Origin: Peribacillus frigoritolerans
Lineage (GTDB): Bacteria; Bacillota; Bacilli; Bacillales; DSM-1321
NCBI GenBank assembly: GCA_030562215.1
Contig: JAUPFL010000002.1
Coordinates: 1,364,001-1,428,000, forward strand
Length of the DNA stretch: 64,000 nt
Direction: 5' to 3'
Part shown: piece by piece, positions 41,689 to 50,445 of the stretch
How the letters are laid out: every line of letters begins with the position of its first letter
How positions within the stretch are numbered: the first letter of the stretch is position 1
Made by a program: the position numbers and the translations under genes
Notes under the pieces: generated by a model
Databases searched by the model: none
Seen by the model: only the letters and a program-made list of their open reading frames with translations
What the model was told of the DNA's origin: nothing

Positions 41689-43092
41689 TTATTCTTTTAA
41701 CCATGCCTTCTTTAAGAGTTTCACACCCACATCAATTTCATCGGCGGAAAGATTACTGAAACCTAATTTAACCATTGGTCCTTCGGTGTTATTTTTAATG
41801 AAGTAGAGGGATGTAGGATACACTGTAACGCCATGAAAGGAAGCTTGTTGAATTAACCATTCTTCTGAATGCTTCAGATGTACTTTGACTAATACGTACA
41901 AACCAGATTGTTCACCAATAATTGATATATTTTGAGCGAATTGCTCTTTTAATGTGGATACTAGGTGCTGCATTTTTCTTTTATAAACAAGGCGCATTCG
42001 TTTAATATGTCGACTCCAATCTCCCTCTTCCATAAGTTTAGCCATTGTAAGCTGGCTAAGCAGGGAGGTAGTAGCTTCAAAATGATGAAACTGATTTTTA
42101 AAACGATTTAATAATGGCTGTGGCAAGACCATATAACTTAAACGAATTCCTGGAAGAAAGGACTTCGAGAAATTTCCTAAATAAATGACTCTTGCTGAAT
42201 CAATGGAGGCAAGAGCAGGAAATGGTTTTTGTGTATAGCGAAATTCACTATCATAATCGTCTTCAATAATATATCCACGAATCTTGTTAACCCAATGTAT
42301 AAGCAATTGCCGTTGTTGAATAGACATGCTTACTCCAATTGGACTTTGATGGGAAGGGGTTACATAGATTAATCGTGATTTCATTTGTTCTAATTGTGAA
42401 AGTTCAGCACCTGTTTCATAAACCGGCAAAGTTTCAAACATAAAACGATGGAATTGAAAAGCTTCCCTAGCACCGTCATAACCAGGGTCTTCAACTATAA
42501 TACTCTGGAATTCATCCTTCAGTATATGCCCAAGGTATACAAGCATTTGTTGGGTACTGCTTCCGATAATAATTGCATTTGCATTTGTTTTCACTCCGCG
42601 TGATTGGAATAAATATGTGGAGATTTGTTCGCGCAGGCATTCTTCCCCAAATGGTTCCCCGTATCGAAAGCTATCCTGTAATGTTAATACTTGATTAGCA
42701 ATTCTCCTCCATATTTTCAATGGAAAATGTGTTTGATCAACGGCATCTGCCCTGAAATTAACTACCGGAGATTTCTTGGACTCAGTCTGCTTTTTATTAT
42801 AAGAGATTAATGGCTCCTGAAATATTAGGGGTTCTAACTCATTTGCAAAATAGCCTTTTCTGCCCTCTCCACGAATATACCCTTCAGCAACAAGTTGCTC
42901 ATATGCCAGTAAAGTCGTATTACGGCTTACATGTAAGGAATCTGCAAGTTGACGAATGGAGGGTAATTGCTCATTCGCCAAAATGTCTCCTTGTTCAATA
43001 TATGATTTAAATTTCTCGTAGATTTGTTTGTATTTTGGGGAGTTATCATTAAAAGTAAAAATGGTATTATTCATTTGCATTCCCTCTGACAT
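41689..43092 (-). CDS. MocR-type regulator (GntR helix-turn-helix plus aminotransferase domain)
   Basis: 467 residues, intact. N-terminal winged helix (EQLPSIRQLADSLHVSRNTT, then LLAYEQLVAEGYIRGEGRKG) joined to a PLP-fold domain with IIGSSTQQMLVYLGHIL, VEDPGYDGAREAF and the PLP lysine in LGNFSKSFLPGIRL. MocR proteins such as GabR and PdxR sense PLP adducts and regulate GABA or vitamin B6 genes. Divergent from paiB2 (124-base gap), which is the most likely target. Confidence 0.92.
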   Translation of the reverse strand: MSEGMQMNNTIFTFNDNSPKYKQIYEKFKSYIEQGDILANEQLPSIRQLADSLHVSRNTTLLAYEQLVAEGYIRGEGRKGYFANELEPLIFQEPLISYNKKQTESKKSPVVNFRADAVDQTHFPLKIWRRIANQVLTLQDSFRYGEPFGEECLREQISTYLFQSRGVKTNANAIIIGSSTQQMLVYLGHILKDEFQSIIVEDPGYDGAREAFQFHRFMFETLPVYETGAELSQLEQMKSRLIYVTPSHQSPIGVSMSIQQRQLLIHWVNKIRGYIIEDDYDSEFRYTQKPFPALASIDSARVIYLGNFSKSFLPGIRLSYMVLPQPLLNRFKNQFHHFEATTSLLSQLTMAKLMEEGDWSRHIKRMRLVYKRKMQHLVSTLKEQFAQNISIIGEQSGLYVLVKVHLKHSEEWLIQQASFHGVTVYPTSLYFIKNNTEGPMVKLGFSNLSADEIDVGVKLLKKAWLKE

Positions 43093-43216
43093 GTATATTT
43101 GTTCATTATTGTACCTTTTTTTGTGTCAAATTGTATAATAATATTTTTTTATCGGATATTTATTTTTAATGCTTATATTTTTAAAAACTTTAATACAAGT
43201 TGAAAGGATGATCATT

Positions 43217-43839
43217 GTGTACATTCCTAAGCAATATCGTATGAAAAATGAAGAGGCAGTACAACTCATGAAGTCTAACCCGTTTGCCTTATTGATTACT
43301 GTTGATGAACATCGTCCCATGGCAACGCATATTCCTTTGGAAATTCGGGAAGATGGCGGGAAAATCTATGCGACTGGCCACATTGCATACGGAAACATGC
43401 AAAAAAAACTTTAGACAATAATAGTGATGTGTTACTGATTTTTCAAGGGCAGCACGCTTACATTTCATCAAGTTGGTATCAGTGCGAAGAGGTTCCTACA
43501 TGGGACTATCTAGCTGTACATGCGTATGGATCAGCACGTGTAATCACTGAAGACGAGCTGATTTCCTCCTTGGATACTATGCTTAATCACTATGAGTCTC
43601 ACCGCGAAAATGGTCGGACCTGGGAAACGTTTGACCCAGAGTTGCTTAAGAGTGAAATGAAAGGAATAGTTGGCTTTGAAATCGAAATCACATCCAGTCA
43701 AGCTGCAGCCAAAATGAGTCAAAATCGTAATGACACCGATTACAAAGCGATTATTACAGAGCTTGAAAAATCAAATGAACAAGGGGAAATTCAAGTTGCT
43801 CAGTGGATGCGTGAGCAACGGAAAGGGTTATTAAAATGA
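43217..43839 (+). CDS. paiB: PaiB family FMN-binding regulator, copy 2 (1 frame break)
   Basis: About 208 residues. GTG 43217 with AAAGGATG upstream starts MYIPKQYRMKNEEAVQLM. The core has RPMATHIPLEIRED, IFQGQHAYISSSWY and VPTWDYLAVHAYG. The A-run 43401-43408 is one base short; with nine A the text is GNMQKKTLDNNSDVLLIFQG. Roughly half identical to copy 1 by eye. Divergent from the MocR gene. Confidence 0.88.
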
Positions 43840-43894
43840 TTGTAAAGGTGGCACCCCAAAAATCAAAAATGGTGTTTATCACTTTTTAAGAGAA

Positions 43895-44020
43895 AGCAAG
43901 GTAAGTCAAAACCATTCCTTACAAAGACAAGAGCTCATTATGAAATAGTTGGAACAGCTTCCTTTTCCAAATGAGCAGTTAAAGCTCCCCTTCAAGGAGG
44001 AACCCAATCAAATCATGTGA
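43895..44020 (+). pseudogene. C-terminal fragment of a third PaiB
   Basis: SKVSQNHSLQRQELIMK, stop, LEQLPFPNEQLKLPF: matches the C-terminal KLSQNHPVERQEIIIKHLE of copy 1. The core is missing and a stop interrupts it. Confidence 0.6.
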
Positions 44021-44045
44021 AAAATACAACAAGGAGTTGCTTTTT

Positions 44046-44222
44046 ATGGAGTTTTCAAATCTTTGGCTATTTGTAATTACTGCTGCTACATTGTTAATAA
44101 TACCTGGACCAGCTGTGTTGTATATTATGGCAAGAAGTATAGATCAAGGGAAGAAAGCGGGCCTGGTATCAGTTCTTGGTGTATCTCTTAGTGGTTCTGT
44201 TCACATTTTCAAGGGTAGATAA
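44046..44222 (+). pseudogene. N-terminal fragment of a LysE/RhtB exporter
   Basis: MEFSNLWLFVITAATLLIIP then GPAVLYIMARSIDQGKKAGL and VSVLGVSLSG, the first helix and signature of LysE-type amino acid exporters. It is cut off after about 55 residues of about 205. AAGGAG precedes the ATG. Confidence 0.75.
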
Positions 44223-44280
44223 CTGGATTTCTAGGTTATAACTCTTATTCAACAAGAGGGGAGTAGCTTATAAATAATTA

Positions 44281-44316
44281 TATCCCAATTTCTCATTTCA
44301 CTGAGAGATTGGGATA
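44281..44316. terminator. Hairpin
   Basis: TATCCCAATTTCTC / GAGAGATTGGGATA; no strong T-tail. Confidence 0.4.
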
Positions 44317-44435
44317 TATTCAACAATCGCACCCGATTGCGGAAAATCGTTTCGAAGACTTTATTGAAGAAAAAGCACGCTTAGCTTAAGTACATTCCTT
44401 CACAATCTGCGTTGAAACTGAAAAACTTCCTATAA

Positions 44436-44640
44436 TTATAAGTTCCTTTCTAAAAGTTCCCCTACTTTTTTGCCATTTCCTGCGGTGGATAAGGCATGCC
44501 ATTTTTTAGCCACCATTCCACTGCACCTACCTAAGCATTTGCCGCAAATTCGACAACTATATCTTCGCTTTGACCAGAATTTTTGCCTTATGTTATATCC
44601 ACGTCTTTTTTGAACTCTTCGATATTATGTAGAACAAGAT
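44436..44640 (-). pseudogene. C-terminal relic of a TetR-family regulator
   Basis: Minus strand DIVVEFAANA, stop, VGAVEWWLKNGMPYPPQEMA, then after one missing base GELLERNL and stop. This is the final helix pair of TetR/AcrR proteins. The DNA-binding half is absent. Confidence 0.6.
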
Positions 44641-44655
44641 AGAATGTGTAAATGA

Positions 44656-44693
44656 AAAGCCGACACTGTACTTTTTATGGTGTCGGCTTTAAT
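44656..44693. terminator. Terminator hairpin
   Basis: AAAGCCGACAC / GTGTCGGCTTT with A-run and T-run at the two sides. Confidence 0.8.
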
Positions 44694-45028
44694 AAACCTG
44701 GTGCCTCATATGCTGGTATTTATATAGGTGGTAATACAAAGCTCCCCATCAAATGGTGTAAGCATTTCCTCTATGGATGGTAGTATCCTTTCTTGATTAG
44801 ACAGTCTCTTATTTTTTTCCATTCTTCTTCATTATGGTATATGAAATAAAATCTTGGGGGGGTAATCGTAAAATGTATGCTTATGGTACATAAAAAACTT
44901 TAGTTTTTAGAGAGCTGTAATTAACAGCTCTTTTTTTATACAACTAAAGGGGGAAGATAATCCAATAATAAAAAATTCATATTTACTACAATTTGGTAAA
45001 ATGATTTAGAGGAGAATGGTGGTTAATC
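44694..45028. other. Intergenic region, no gene seen
   Basis: Short relic-like minus-strand stretch IEEMLTPFDGELCITTYI near 44725-44780, family not recognised. The hairpin AGAGCTGTAATTAACAGCTCTTTTTTTAT sits at 44909-44938. Confidence 0.4.
44909..44938 (+). terminator. Terminator hairpin
   Basis: AGAGCTGTAATTAACAGCTCT followed by TTTTTT; perfect arms around a short loop. Confidence 0.75.
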
Positions 45029-45298
45029 ATGAAAAAATATTTAGGGGTTATTTCGTTTACTTTAAATTATCTTGATTATTTGTTTCTTTGCTGGAACTAT
45101 AATACAAGTAATTGATCCTGGAGTAACAACTTTTCGTGTAGTGATGATATGTGGAATCATTATATCTTTCTCTTCTCTTTTCTCAGTGAGAAAGGACTTT
45201 GGAGAAAATTAGCTTTAGGTCTTAGTATATATGTTGGTTTAGTTTACTTTATGGCCGTTGAATTAATGAGAATAATATTCCAGGGTAATGGATTTTAA
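45029..45298 (+). CDS. Small three-helix membrane protein (2 frame breaks)
   Basis: About 90 residues after correction: MKKYLGVISFTLIILIICFF, then AGTIIQVIDPGVTTFRVVMI, a helix CGIIISFSSLFL, and LALGLSIYVGLVYFMAVELM. One extra A at 45064-45066 and one missing T at 45178-45181. AGGAGAATGG precedes ATG 45029. No family recognised. Confidence 0.55.
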
Positions 45299-45480
45299 AT
45301 TGTTTATTCAACAAACAGGTGCGTTACTTCATTGCCAGGTGCTGATCAAAGCTCCTTTTTCTTATGGGGGTACCCCTAATAGGTTCTTACATGTCACTGC
45401 AAAATTCTATATACTAAAATTAATAAACTAGAATACACGAAGAACATTTAAATTGAAGTGTAATACGGGGAGGCAATATC

Positions 45481-46232
45481 ATGCTTATTACGGAACGGCA
45501 TCAATTAATTTTAAAGCTATTAAAAGAAAAGAAGAATGTTAAGATTCATGAGCTAGTAGAATTAACAAATACTTCAGAATCTACTTTGCGTCGTGATCTA
45601 GATCAATTAGAAAAGCAGAACTACTTAAAACGTGTACATGGTGGAGCTTCACTTTTACATAGTAAACGAGACGAACCAAGTGTGTTTGAGAAAATAACGC
45701 AGAACCTTGGGGAAAAAGCTAAGATAGCAAAATTTGCGGCAGAACTAATTTTGGACGGCGACTGTGTTTATCTTGATGCTGGAACAACAACGTATCAAAT
45801 GATCAAACATTTAAGACAAAAAGATATCGTTGTCATTACAAACGGAATTGATCATTTAGATGCATTACTTGAAAATGATATATGTACATATTTTATTGGT
45901 GGATTTGTTAAAAAGATTACCAAAGCAACAGTTGGACGTTATGCATACGAAAGTATAAAAAATACAGATTTGATAAGTGTTTCATGGGTACGAACGCTAT
46001 TCATTATAATTTTGGATTGACTACCCCAGATCCAGAAGAGGCGCAAATGAAAGAAAGAGCCATTTTTTTGTCACGTGAGGCCTTTGTATTAGCAGATCAT
46101 ACAAAATTTGGAGAAGTATCATTTTCTAAGTTTGCAGATTTAAACCAGACAAAAGTTATTACGAATGAAGAAGGTACAATAACGTTAGGAAAATATAAGG
46201 AGAAAACGGAGATAATTATTGTGAGGGACTAA
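45481..46232 (+). CDS. Second FruR-like DeoR repressor (1 frame break)
   Basis: Paralogue of the fruR product at 9687, aligned along its length: LITERHQLILKLLKEKKNVK, SESTLRRDLDQLEKQNYLKR, VHGGASLL, LDAGTTTYQMIKHL, and after the break FGLTTPDPEEAQMKERAIFL. A45957-45962 is one base short; corrected ESIKKYRFDKCFMGTNAIHY. About 251 residues. GGGGAGG precedes ATG 45481. A terminator follows and then the control region of the ABC-transporter/fructanase genes, so it is the obvious local regulator, probably responding to a fructose phosphate. Confidence 0.9.
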
Positions 46233-46258
46233 AAACTAAATTTGCTATCGTTGAAGGA

Positions 46259-46310
46259 AAGCTGGTATTCAAACTGTCTGATTCAGACATTAGAATACCG
46301 GCTTTTTTTA
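46259..46310 (+). terminator. Terminator after the DeoR-type gene
   Basis: AAGCTGGTATTC / GAATACCGGCTT with T7 tail. Confidence 0.9.
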
Positions 46311-46520
46311 GGAGATTCTGAAATTATTTTTTGGGGATTTTCCCCTTTGTTGTATCAATATAATAAAGAATGCTTGATTTATTGTAATGTGGCCAATTAA
46401 CAATGAGAGTAAATCTGCTCCATGTATTAAACATCCCATTTGAAAGTTTAATATTTTATGTTATTAATATATTTTTTGGGAAAATTGGAACTATTGACAA
46501 TCATAAACAGTTTTAATATA

Positions 46521-46570
46521 ATCAAAATCAATCAAAATAAACCAAAAACAATCAAATTCATTCAATTGTA
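46521..46570. promoter_or_regulatory. Array of 10-bp phased repeats (candidate DeoR operator)
   Basis: Five consecutive decamers: atcaaaatca, atcaaaataa, accaaaaaca, atcaaattca, ttcaattgta. A further ATCAAAATCA lies at 46653. One repeat per helical turn places all A-tracts on one DNA face. A 13-base piece (46552-46564) recurs inverted before fruR. Confidence 0.55.
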
Positions 46571-46611
46571 ATTCTAATGTGTAAAAGGTAATTATATTGT
46601 TATCCAAAAGA

Positions 46612-46625
46612 TGAAAGCGTTATCA
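46612..46625 (+). promoter_or_regulatory. cre (CcpA) site
   Basis: TGAAAGCGTTATCA, full match to the cre consensus. Confidence 0.8.
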
Positions 46626-46699
46626 TTCAATTGAGATGTAAATGTGAAAACTATCAAAATCAACCATATCACCATTATTTCAACCAAAAATATTCATTT

Positions 46700-46778
46700 A
46701 AGGAGGTGATCTAGTTTAAGGAATTGAAAGCGGTAACAATTTCTCGTTCTGTAGCTAATTATTTTCATCTTCAATAAC
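46700..46778 (+). other. Orphan ribosome site and possible 17-codon leader ORF
   Basis: AAGGAGGTGATC at 46700-46711 is a near-perfect Shine-Dalgarno with no gene at normal spacing. The nearest candidate is TTG 46724, LKAVTISRSVANYFHLQ then stop. It overlaps a cre site. Confidence 0.3.
46725..46738 (+). promoter_or_regulatory. Second cre (CcpA) site
   Basis: TGAAAGCGGTAACA, full consensus match, 54 bases before the substrate-binding protein gene; a roadblock position if transcription starts upstream. Confidence 0.75.
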
Positions 46779-46791
46779 TAGGGGGATTAAT

Positions 46792-47772
46792 ATGGTGAAA
46801 TATGTAAGGGTACTTGGAATACTAGTTTTGGCGTTCGTAATTGCAGCGATGACGGCATGTAGTGGGGCTGGTGAATCATCAAATGGATCAACAGAAGGTA
46901 ACGAAGGACAAGAAGGTAATAAACAATTAACGATCGGTGTAGCGGTGGGTAGTTTAGCAAACCCTTTCTTCGTCTCCATGGGTAAAGGTGCTGAAGAAGC
47001 AGGAAAAGAATTAGGTGCTGAAGTACTAGTTGAAAGCGCTGAATATGATTTAGCAAAACAAGCAGCTCAAATTGAAAACTTTATTACGAAAAAGGTAGAT
47101 ATTATTCTTTTAAATGCTGTTGATACAAAAGGAATTGCGGCAGCTGTTCAACAGGCCAAAGCTGCTGATATTCCAGTGATTGCTGTAGATACTAATGCAG
47201 AAGGCGGTGTCGATGCCACTGTTACTTCAGACAACTATCAAGCTGGTAAACTAGCCGGAGAATATGTGGTTGAACAATTAGGTGGAAAAGGAAAAATAGT
47301 TATTATTGATGGACCTCCTGTTTCGGCTGTATCTGATCGTATTCAAGGATTTGAAGATGCAATAAAGGATTCCGAAATTAAAGTAATTGCGAAACAAAAT
47401 GGAGAAGGGAATCGCGAAAAGGCATTAACGGTGATGGAAAGTATTTTACAAGCTAATTCATCGGGCTCTATTGACGCTGTATTTGCGATTAATGATCCAG
47501 AAGCAATTGGTGTTGAAATTGCTCAAGAGCAAGCGAATCGTAAAGATGAATTTTTCATTGTCGGAGTAGACGGTGCTCCTGAAGCCACAGAAGCAATGGC
47601 AAAGGAAGGAAGTACAATTTTTGCAACTTCAGCTCAGTCACCTAGTAACATGATCAAAAAAGCTGTTGAAATCGGAATGAAAGTGAAAAATGGTGAAGAA
47701 GTTGAGGAGCTTATTAAAGTTCCAGTTGAGATTGTAACTCAAGATACATTAGATTCTTACCAAGGTTGGTAA
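46792..47772 (+). CDS. Sugar ABC transporter substrate-binding lipoprotein (RbsB type)
   Basis: 326 residues, intact. Signal peptide and lipobox AAMTAC (Cys about 23), a Ser/Gly/Glu-rich linker, then a type I periplasmic-binding fold: IGVAVGSLANPFFVSMGKGA, KKVDIILLNAVDTKGIAAAV, VDATVTSDNYQAGKLAGEYV and FFIVGVDGAPEATEAM. Binds a monosaccharide outside the cell and delivers it to the RbsA/RbsC-type components encoded next. Neighbouring fructanase and fructokinase suggest fructose; ribose or another pentose is possible. Confidence 0.93.
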   Translation: MVKYVRVLGILVLAFVIAAMTACSGAGESSNGSTEGNEGQEGNKQLTIGVAVGSLANPFFVSMGKGAEEAGKELGAEVLVESAEYDLAKQAAQIENFITKKVDIILLNAVDTKGIAAAVQQAKAADIPVIAVDTNAEGGVDATVTSDNYQAGKLAGEYVVEQLGGKGKIVIIDGPPVSAVSDRIQGFEDAIKDSEIKVIAKQNGEGNREKALTVMESILQANSSGSIDAVFAINDPEAIGVEIAQEQANRKDEFFIVGVDGAPEATEAMAKEGSTIFATSAQSPSNMIKKAVEIGMKVKNGEEVEELIKVPVEIVTQDTLDSYQGW

Positions 47773-47788
47773 GCCTCTTTCAATAAAT

Positions 47789-47820
47789 AGGCTGATAAGG
47801 ATTCCTCCTTTCATCAGCCT
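47789..47820 (+). other. Intercistronic stem-loop
   Basis: AGGCTGAT / ATCAGCCT between binding-protein and ATPase genes, without a real T-tail. Such stems often allow more binding protein than membrane parts. Confidence 0.5.
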
Positions 47821-47852
47821 CTTCAAATCAATATAAGGGGTGAGATAAAGGT

Positions 47853-49489
47853 ATGGCTGTCAATGAAATGTCCCTTAAAGGCCAACAAAGTCTAAAAAAG
47901 CCAGTGTTGAATATGGAAGGGATTAGTAAAACGTTCTCAAGTGTAACCGTATTGAACAATGTGAGAATTGAACTTTATCCAGGTGAAGTACATGCATTAA
48001 TGGGAGAGAATGGCGCTGGGAAGTCAACTTTCATGAAAATCCTCGCAGGCATTCATACACCTGATGACAATGGTGGGAAAATCTACTTAAAAGGTCAACC
48101 AATTTTATGGAAGGACCCTACTGATGCAAGGAACAAAAGAATTAGTGTTATTCATCAGGAGCTAAACCTTTCTCCTAATTTAACAATAAGTGAAAATATC
48201 TTAATGGGTTCGACCTTTCCTAGAAATGGTTTAGGAATGGTGAAATGGAATGAGGTCCATGAACGTGCCCAAGAGGTGTTAGATTCAATGGGATCGAATC
48301 TAAATCCACGCCAATTGGTTTCGACATTAAGTGTTGCTCAACAACAAATGGTTGAGATCGCTCGAGCATTATCCTTTAATGCAGAGGTACTCATAATGGA
48401 TGAACCAACCGCATCTTTAACAGATAAAGAAATAAAAAAGCTGTTTGAAATTATTGATGATTTGAAAAAGCAGGGAGTTGCTATTGTATATATATCTCAC
48501 AGAATGGAAGAAATCTTTAAAATTTCTAATAGGTTCACTGTATTACGTGACGGCGAATGGATTGCAAGCGGGCCGATTGAAGAGACAAATCCTGATCATC
48601 TCGTAAAGCTGATGGTAGGACGGGATTTAAAGGACTTGTTTAATCGGTCAAAAGCTTTTGGTGCAAAAAATCAAAGGGGAGTTAAACCTGTACTTGAATT
48701 GAAAAATGTTTCTGATAACACGATTGTAAAGAATGTATCTTTAAAAATTTACCCAGGTGAAATTGTTGGTTTAGCGGGGCTTGTTGGAGCTGGTAGAACA
48801 GAATTGGTTAGGGCTATTTTCGGTTTGTCCGAGTTGAAAAGCGGCGAAATATTGGTTGATGGTCATTCTGTTAGAATCAAATCCGCAATAGATGCTATTG
48901 CTAATAGGATTGCACATGTACCTGAAAGCAGGAAAGAACAAGGGTTATTTTTATCAATGTCCGTAAAAGAGAACATCATAATGGCTGAATTGAAAAACAC
49001 GCTAAAGCAGGAATTGTTAGTTGGAAGCAAGCAAATGAAAGCGCTAACCAATATATTGAAGACTTAAATATAAAAATAGCTTCCCCAGAACAGCAAGTAT
49101 CAAACTTAAGTGGTGGGAATCAACAAAAGGTAGTGATTGCTAGGTGGCTATCAATTGCACCAAAGGTATTACTACTTGATGAGCCAACACGAGGGGTTGA
49201 TATAGGTGCCAAGACTGAAATCCACAAGATTGTTTCAAAGCTTGCAGATGAAGGATTGGCCGTTTTAATGATATCATCTGAACTTCCTGAAGTATTGGGA
49301 GTAAGTGATCGAATACTTGTCATGAGTGAAGGAAGGTTAACAGGCGAGCTTTCGAAGGTAGAAGCTACACAGGAAACAATTATGCGTTTGGCTACCAAAG
49401 GGGGAGAGAGAAATGAGAGGGAATACGCAAACTATTACACATTCACAACGCCTAAATATAGGAAATGTCCTTTATTCTTTATGGAATAG
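47853..49489 (+). CDS. Sugar ABC transporter ATPase (RbsA type), 1-2 frame breaks
   Basis: Tandem ATPase. First half: Walker A GENGAGKSTFMKILAG, signature LSVAQQQMVEIARAL, Walker B VLIMDEPTASL. Second half: degenerate Walker A GLVGAGRTELVRAIFG, signature LSGGNQQKVVIARWL, LLLDEPTRGVDIGAK. One base is missing at A49004-49006 (corrected KAGIVSWKQANESANQYIED). As written the gene runs to 49489 and overlaps the permease gene by 77 bases; if the G-run at 49400-49404 is also one short, it ends at TGA 49414-49416 with a normal ATGA overlap. About 500 residues. Confidence 0.92.
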
Positions 49490-50399
49490 GCTTGGCATGA
49501 TCATGATTTTATTATTATTGTGTGTAGTACTTTCATTTACAGCACCAAATTTTTTAGATACAGCCAATTTATTGAATGTATTAAAACAAGTTTCTATTAT
49601 TGCTATTTTAGCTGCTGGGATGACAATTGTTATTTTAACTGGTGGTATTGATTTATCAGTTGGTGCAACAGTTGCTCTATCTGGCGTTATCTCAGTCATG
49701 GTCTCTTCGGCAGGAGTTAATCCTATTATTGCGATGTTATCAGGCGTACTAGTAGGGTATGCAGTAGGACTGATTAATGGATTTCTCACAGCCAAAGCAA
49801 AGTTACCAGCATTTATTGTTACACTAGGCAGCTTCACATATGTTCGTGGACTCGCTTATGTCATTAGTGGTGGTTATCCAATTGTTTTACAAAACGAAAC
49901 ATTTAAATTCATCGGTGGTGGAAGTATTTTTGGAATCCCCACTCCTATTTATATCATGTCTTTAGTATATGTTGTGATGTTTTTTGTTCTTAAATATACG
50001 ATGTTTGGTCGTCATATTTATGCGATTGGTGGCAATGAAGAGGCAGCTCGGTTAACTGGAATTAAGGTTGAAAAGTCTTTAATCAATGTGTATTCGATTA
50101 GTGGTTTACTAGCTGGTTTAGGAGGAGTCGTTTTAGCGGGAAGGTTGTTTTCTGGACAGCCGACTGCTGGTCAAATGTATGAATTAGACGCAATTGCTGC
50201 TGTTATTCTAGGAGGAACAAGTTTAACAGGTGGAAAAGGGAAAATAATAGGAACGATTATTGGGGTTTTAATTATGGGTGTAATCAGTAATGGGTTAACT
50301 CTAATGGATGTCAACTATTATTGGCAGTTAGTTGTAAAAGGTGGAGTTATTGTAGCAGCCGTTTTATTAGATCGATTGCGCGGAAATAGTCCAGCATAA
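49413..50399 (+). CDS. Sugar ABC transporter permease (RbsC type)
   Basis: 328 residues, intact, eight or more membrane helices. Family pieces: GMTIVILTGGIDLSVGATVA, NGFLTAKAKLPAFIVTLGSF, YAIGGNEEAARLTGIKVEKS and LDAIAAVILGGTSLTGGKGK. Forms the channel with the preceding ATPase and lipoprotein. ATG 49413. Confidence 0.95.
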   Translation: MRGNTQTITHSQRLNIGNVLYSLWNRLGMIMILLLLCVVLSFTAPNFLDTANLLNVLKQVSIIAILAAGMTIVILTGGIDLSVGATVALSGVISVMVSSAGVNPIIAMLSGVLVGYAVGLINGFLTAKAKLPAFIVTLGSFTYVRGLAYVISGGYPIVLQNETFKFIGGGSIFGIPTPIYIMSLVYVVMFFVLKYTMFGRHIYAIGGNEEAARLTGIKVEKSLINVYSISGLLAGLGGVVLAGRLFSGQPTAGQMYELDAIAAVILGGTSLTGGKGKIIGTIIGVLIMGVISNGLTLMDVNYYWQLVVKGGVIVAAVLLDRLRGNSPA

Positions 50400-50445
50400 C
50401 GATCACATGTCAGTTTAGATTTTAAAAAAGGGATGTGAAATAAAA

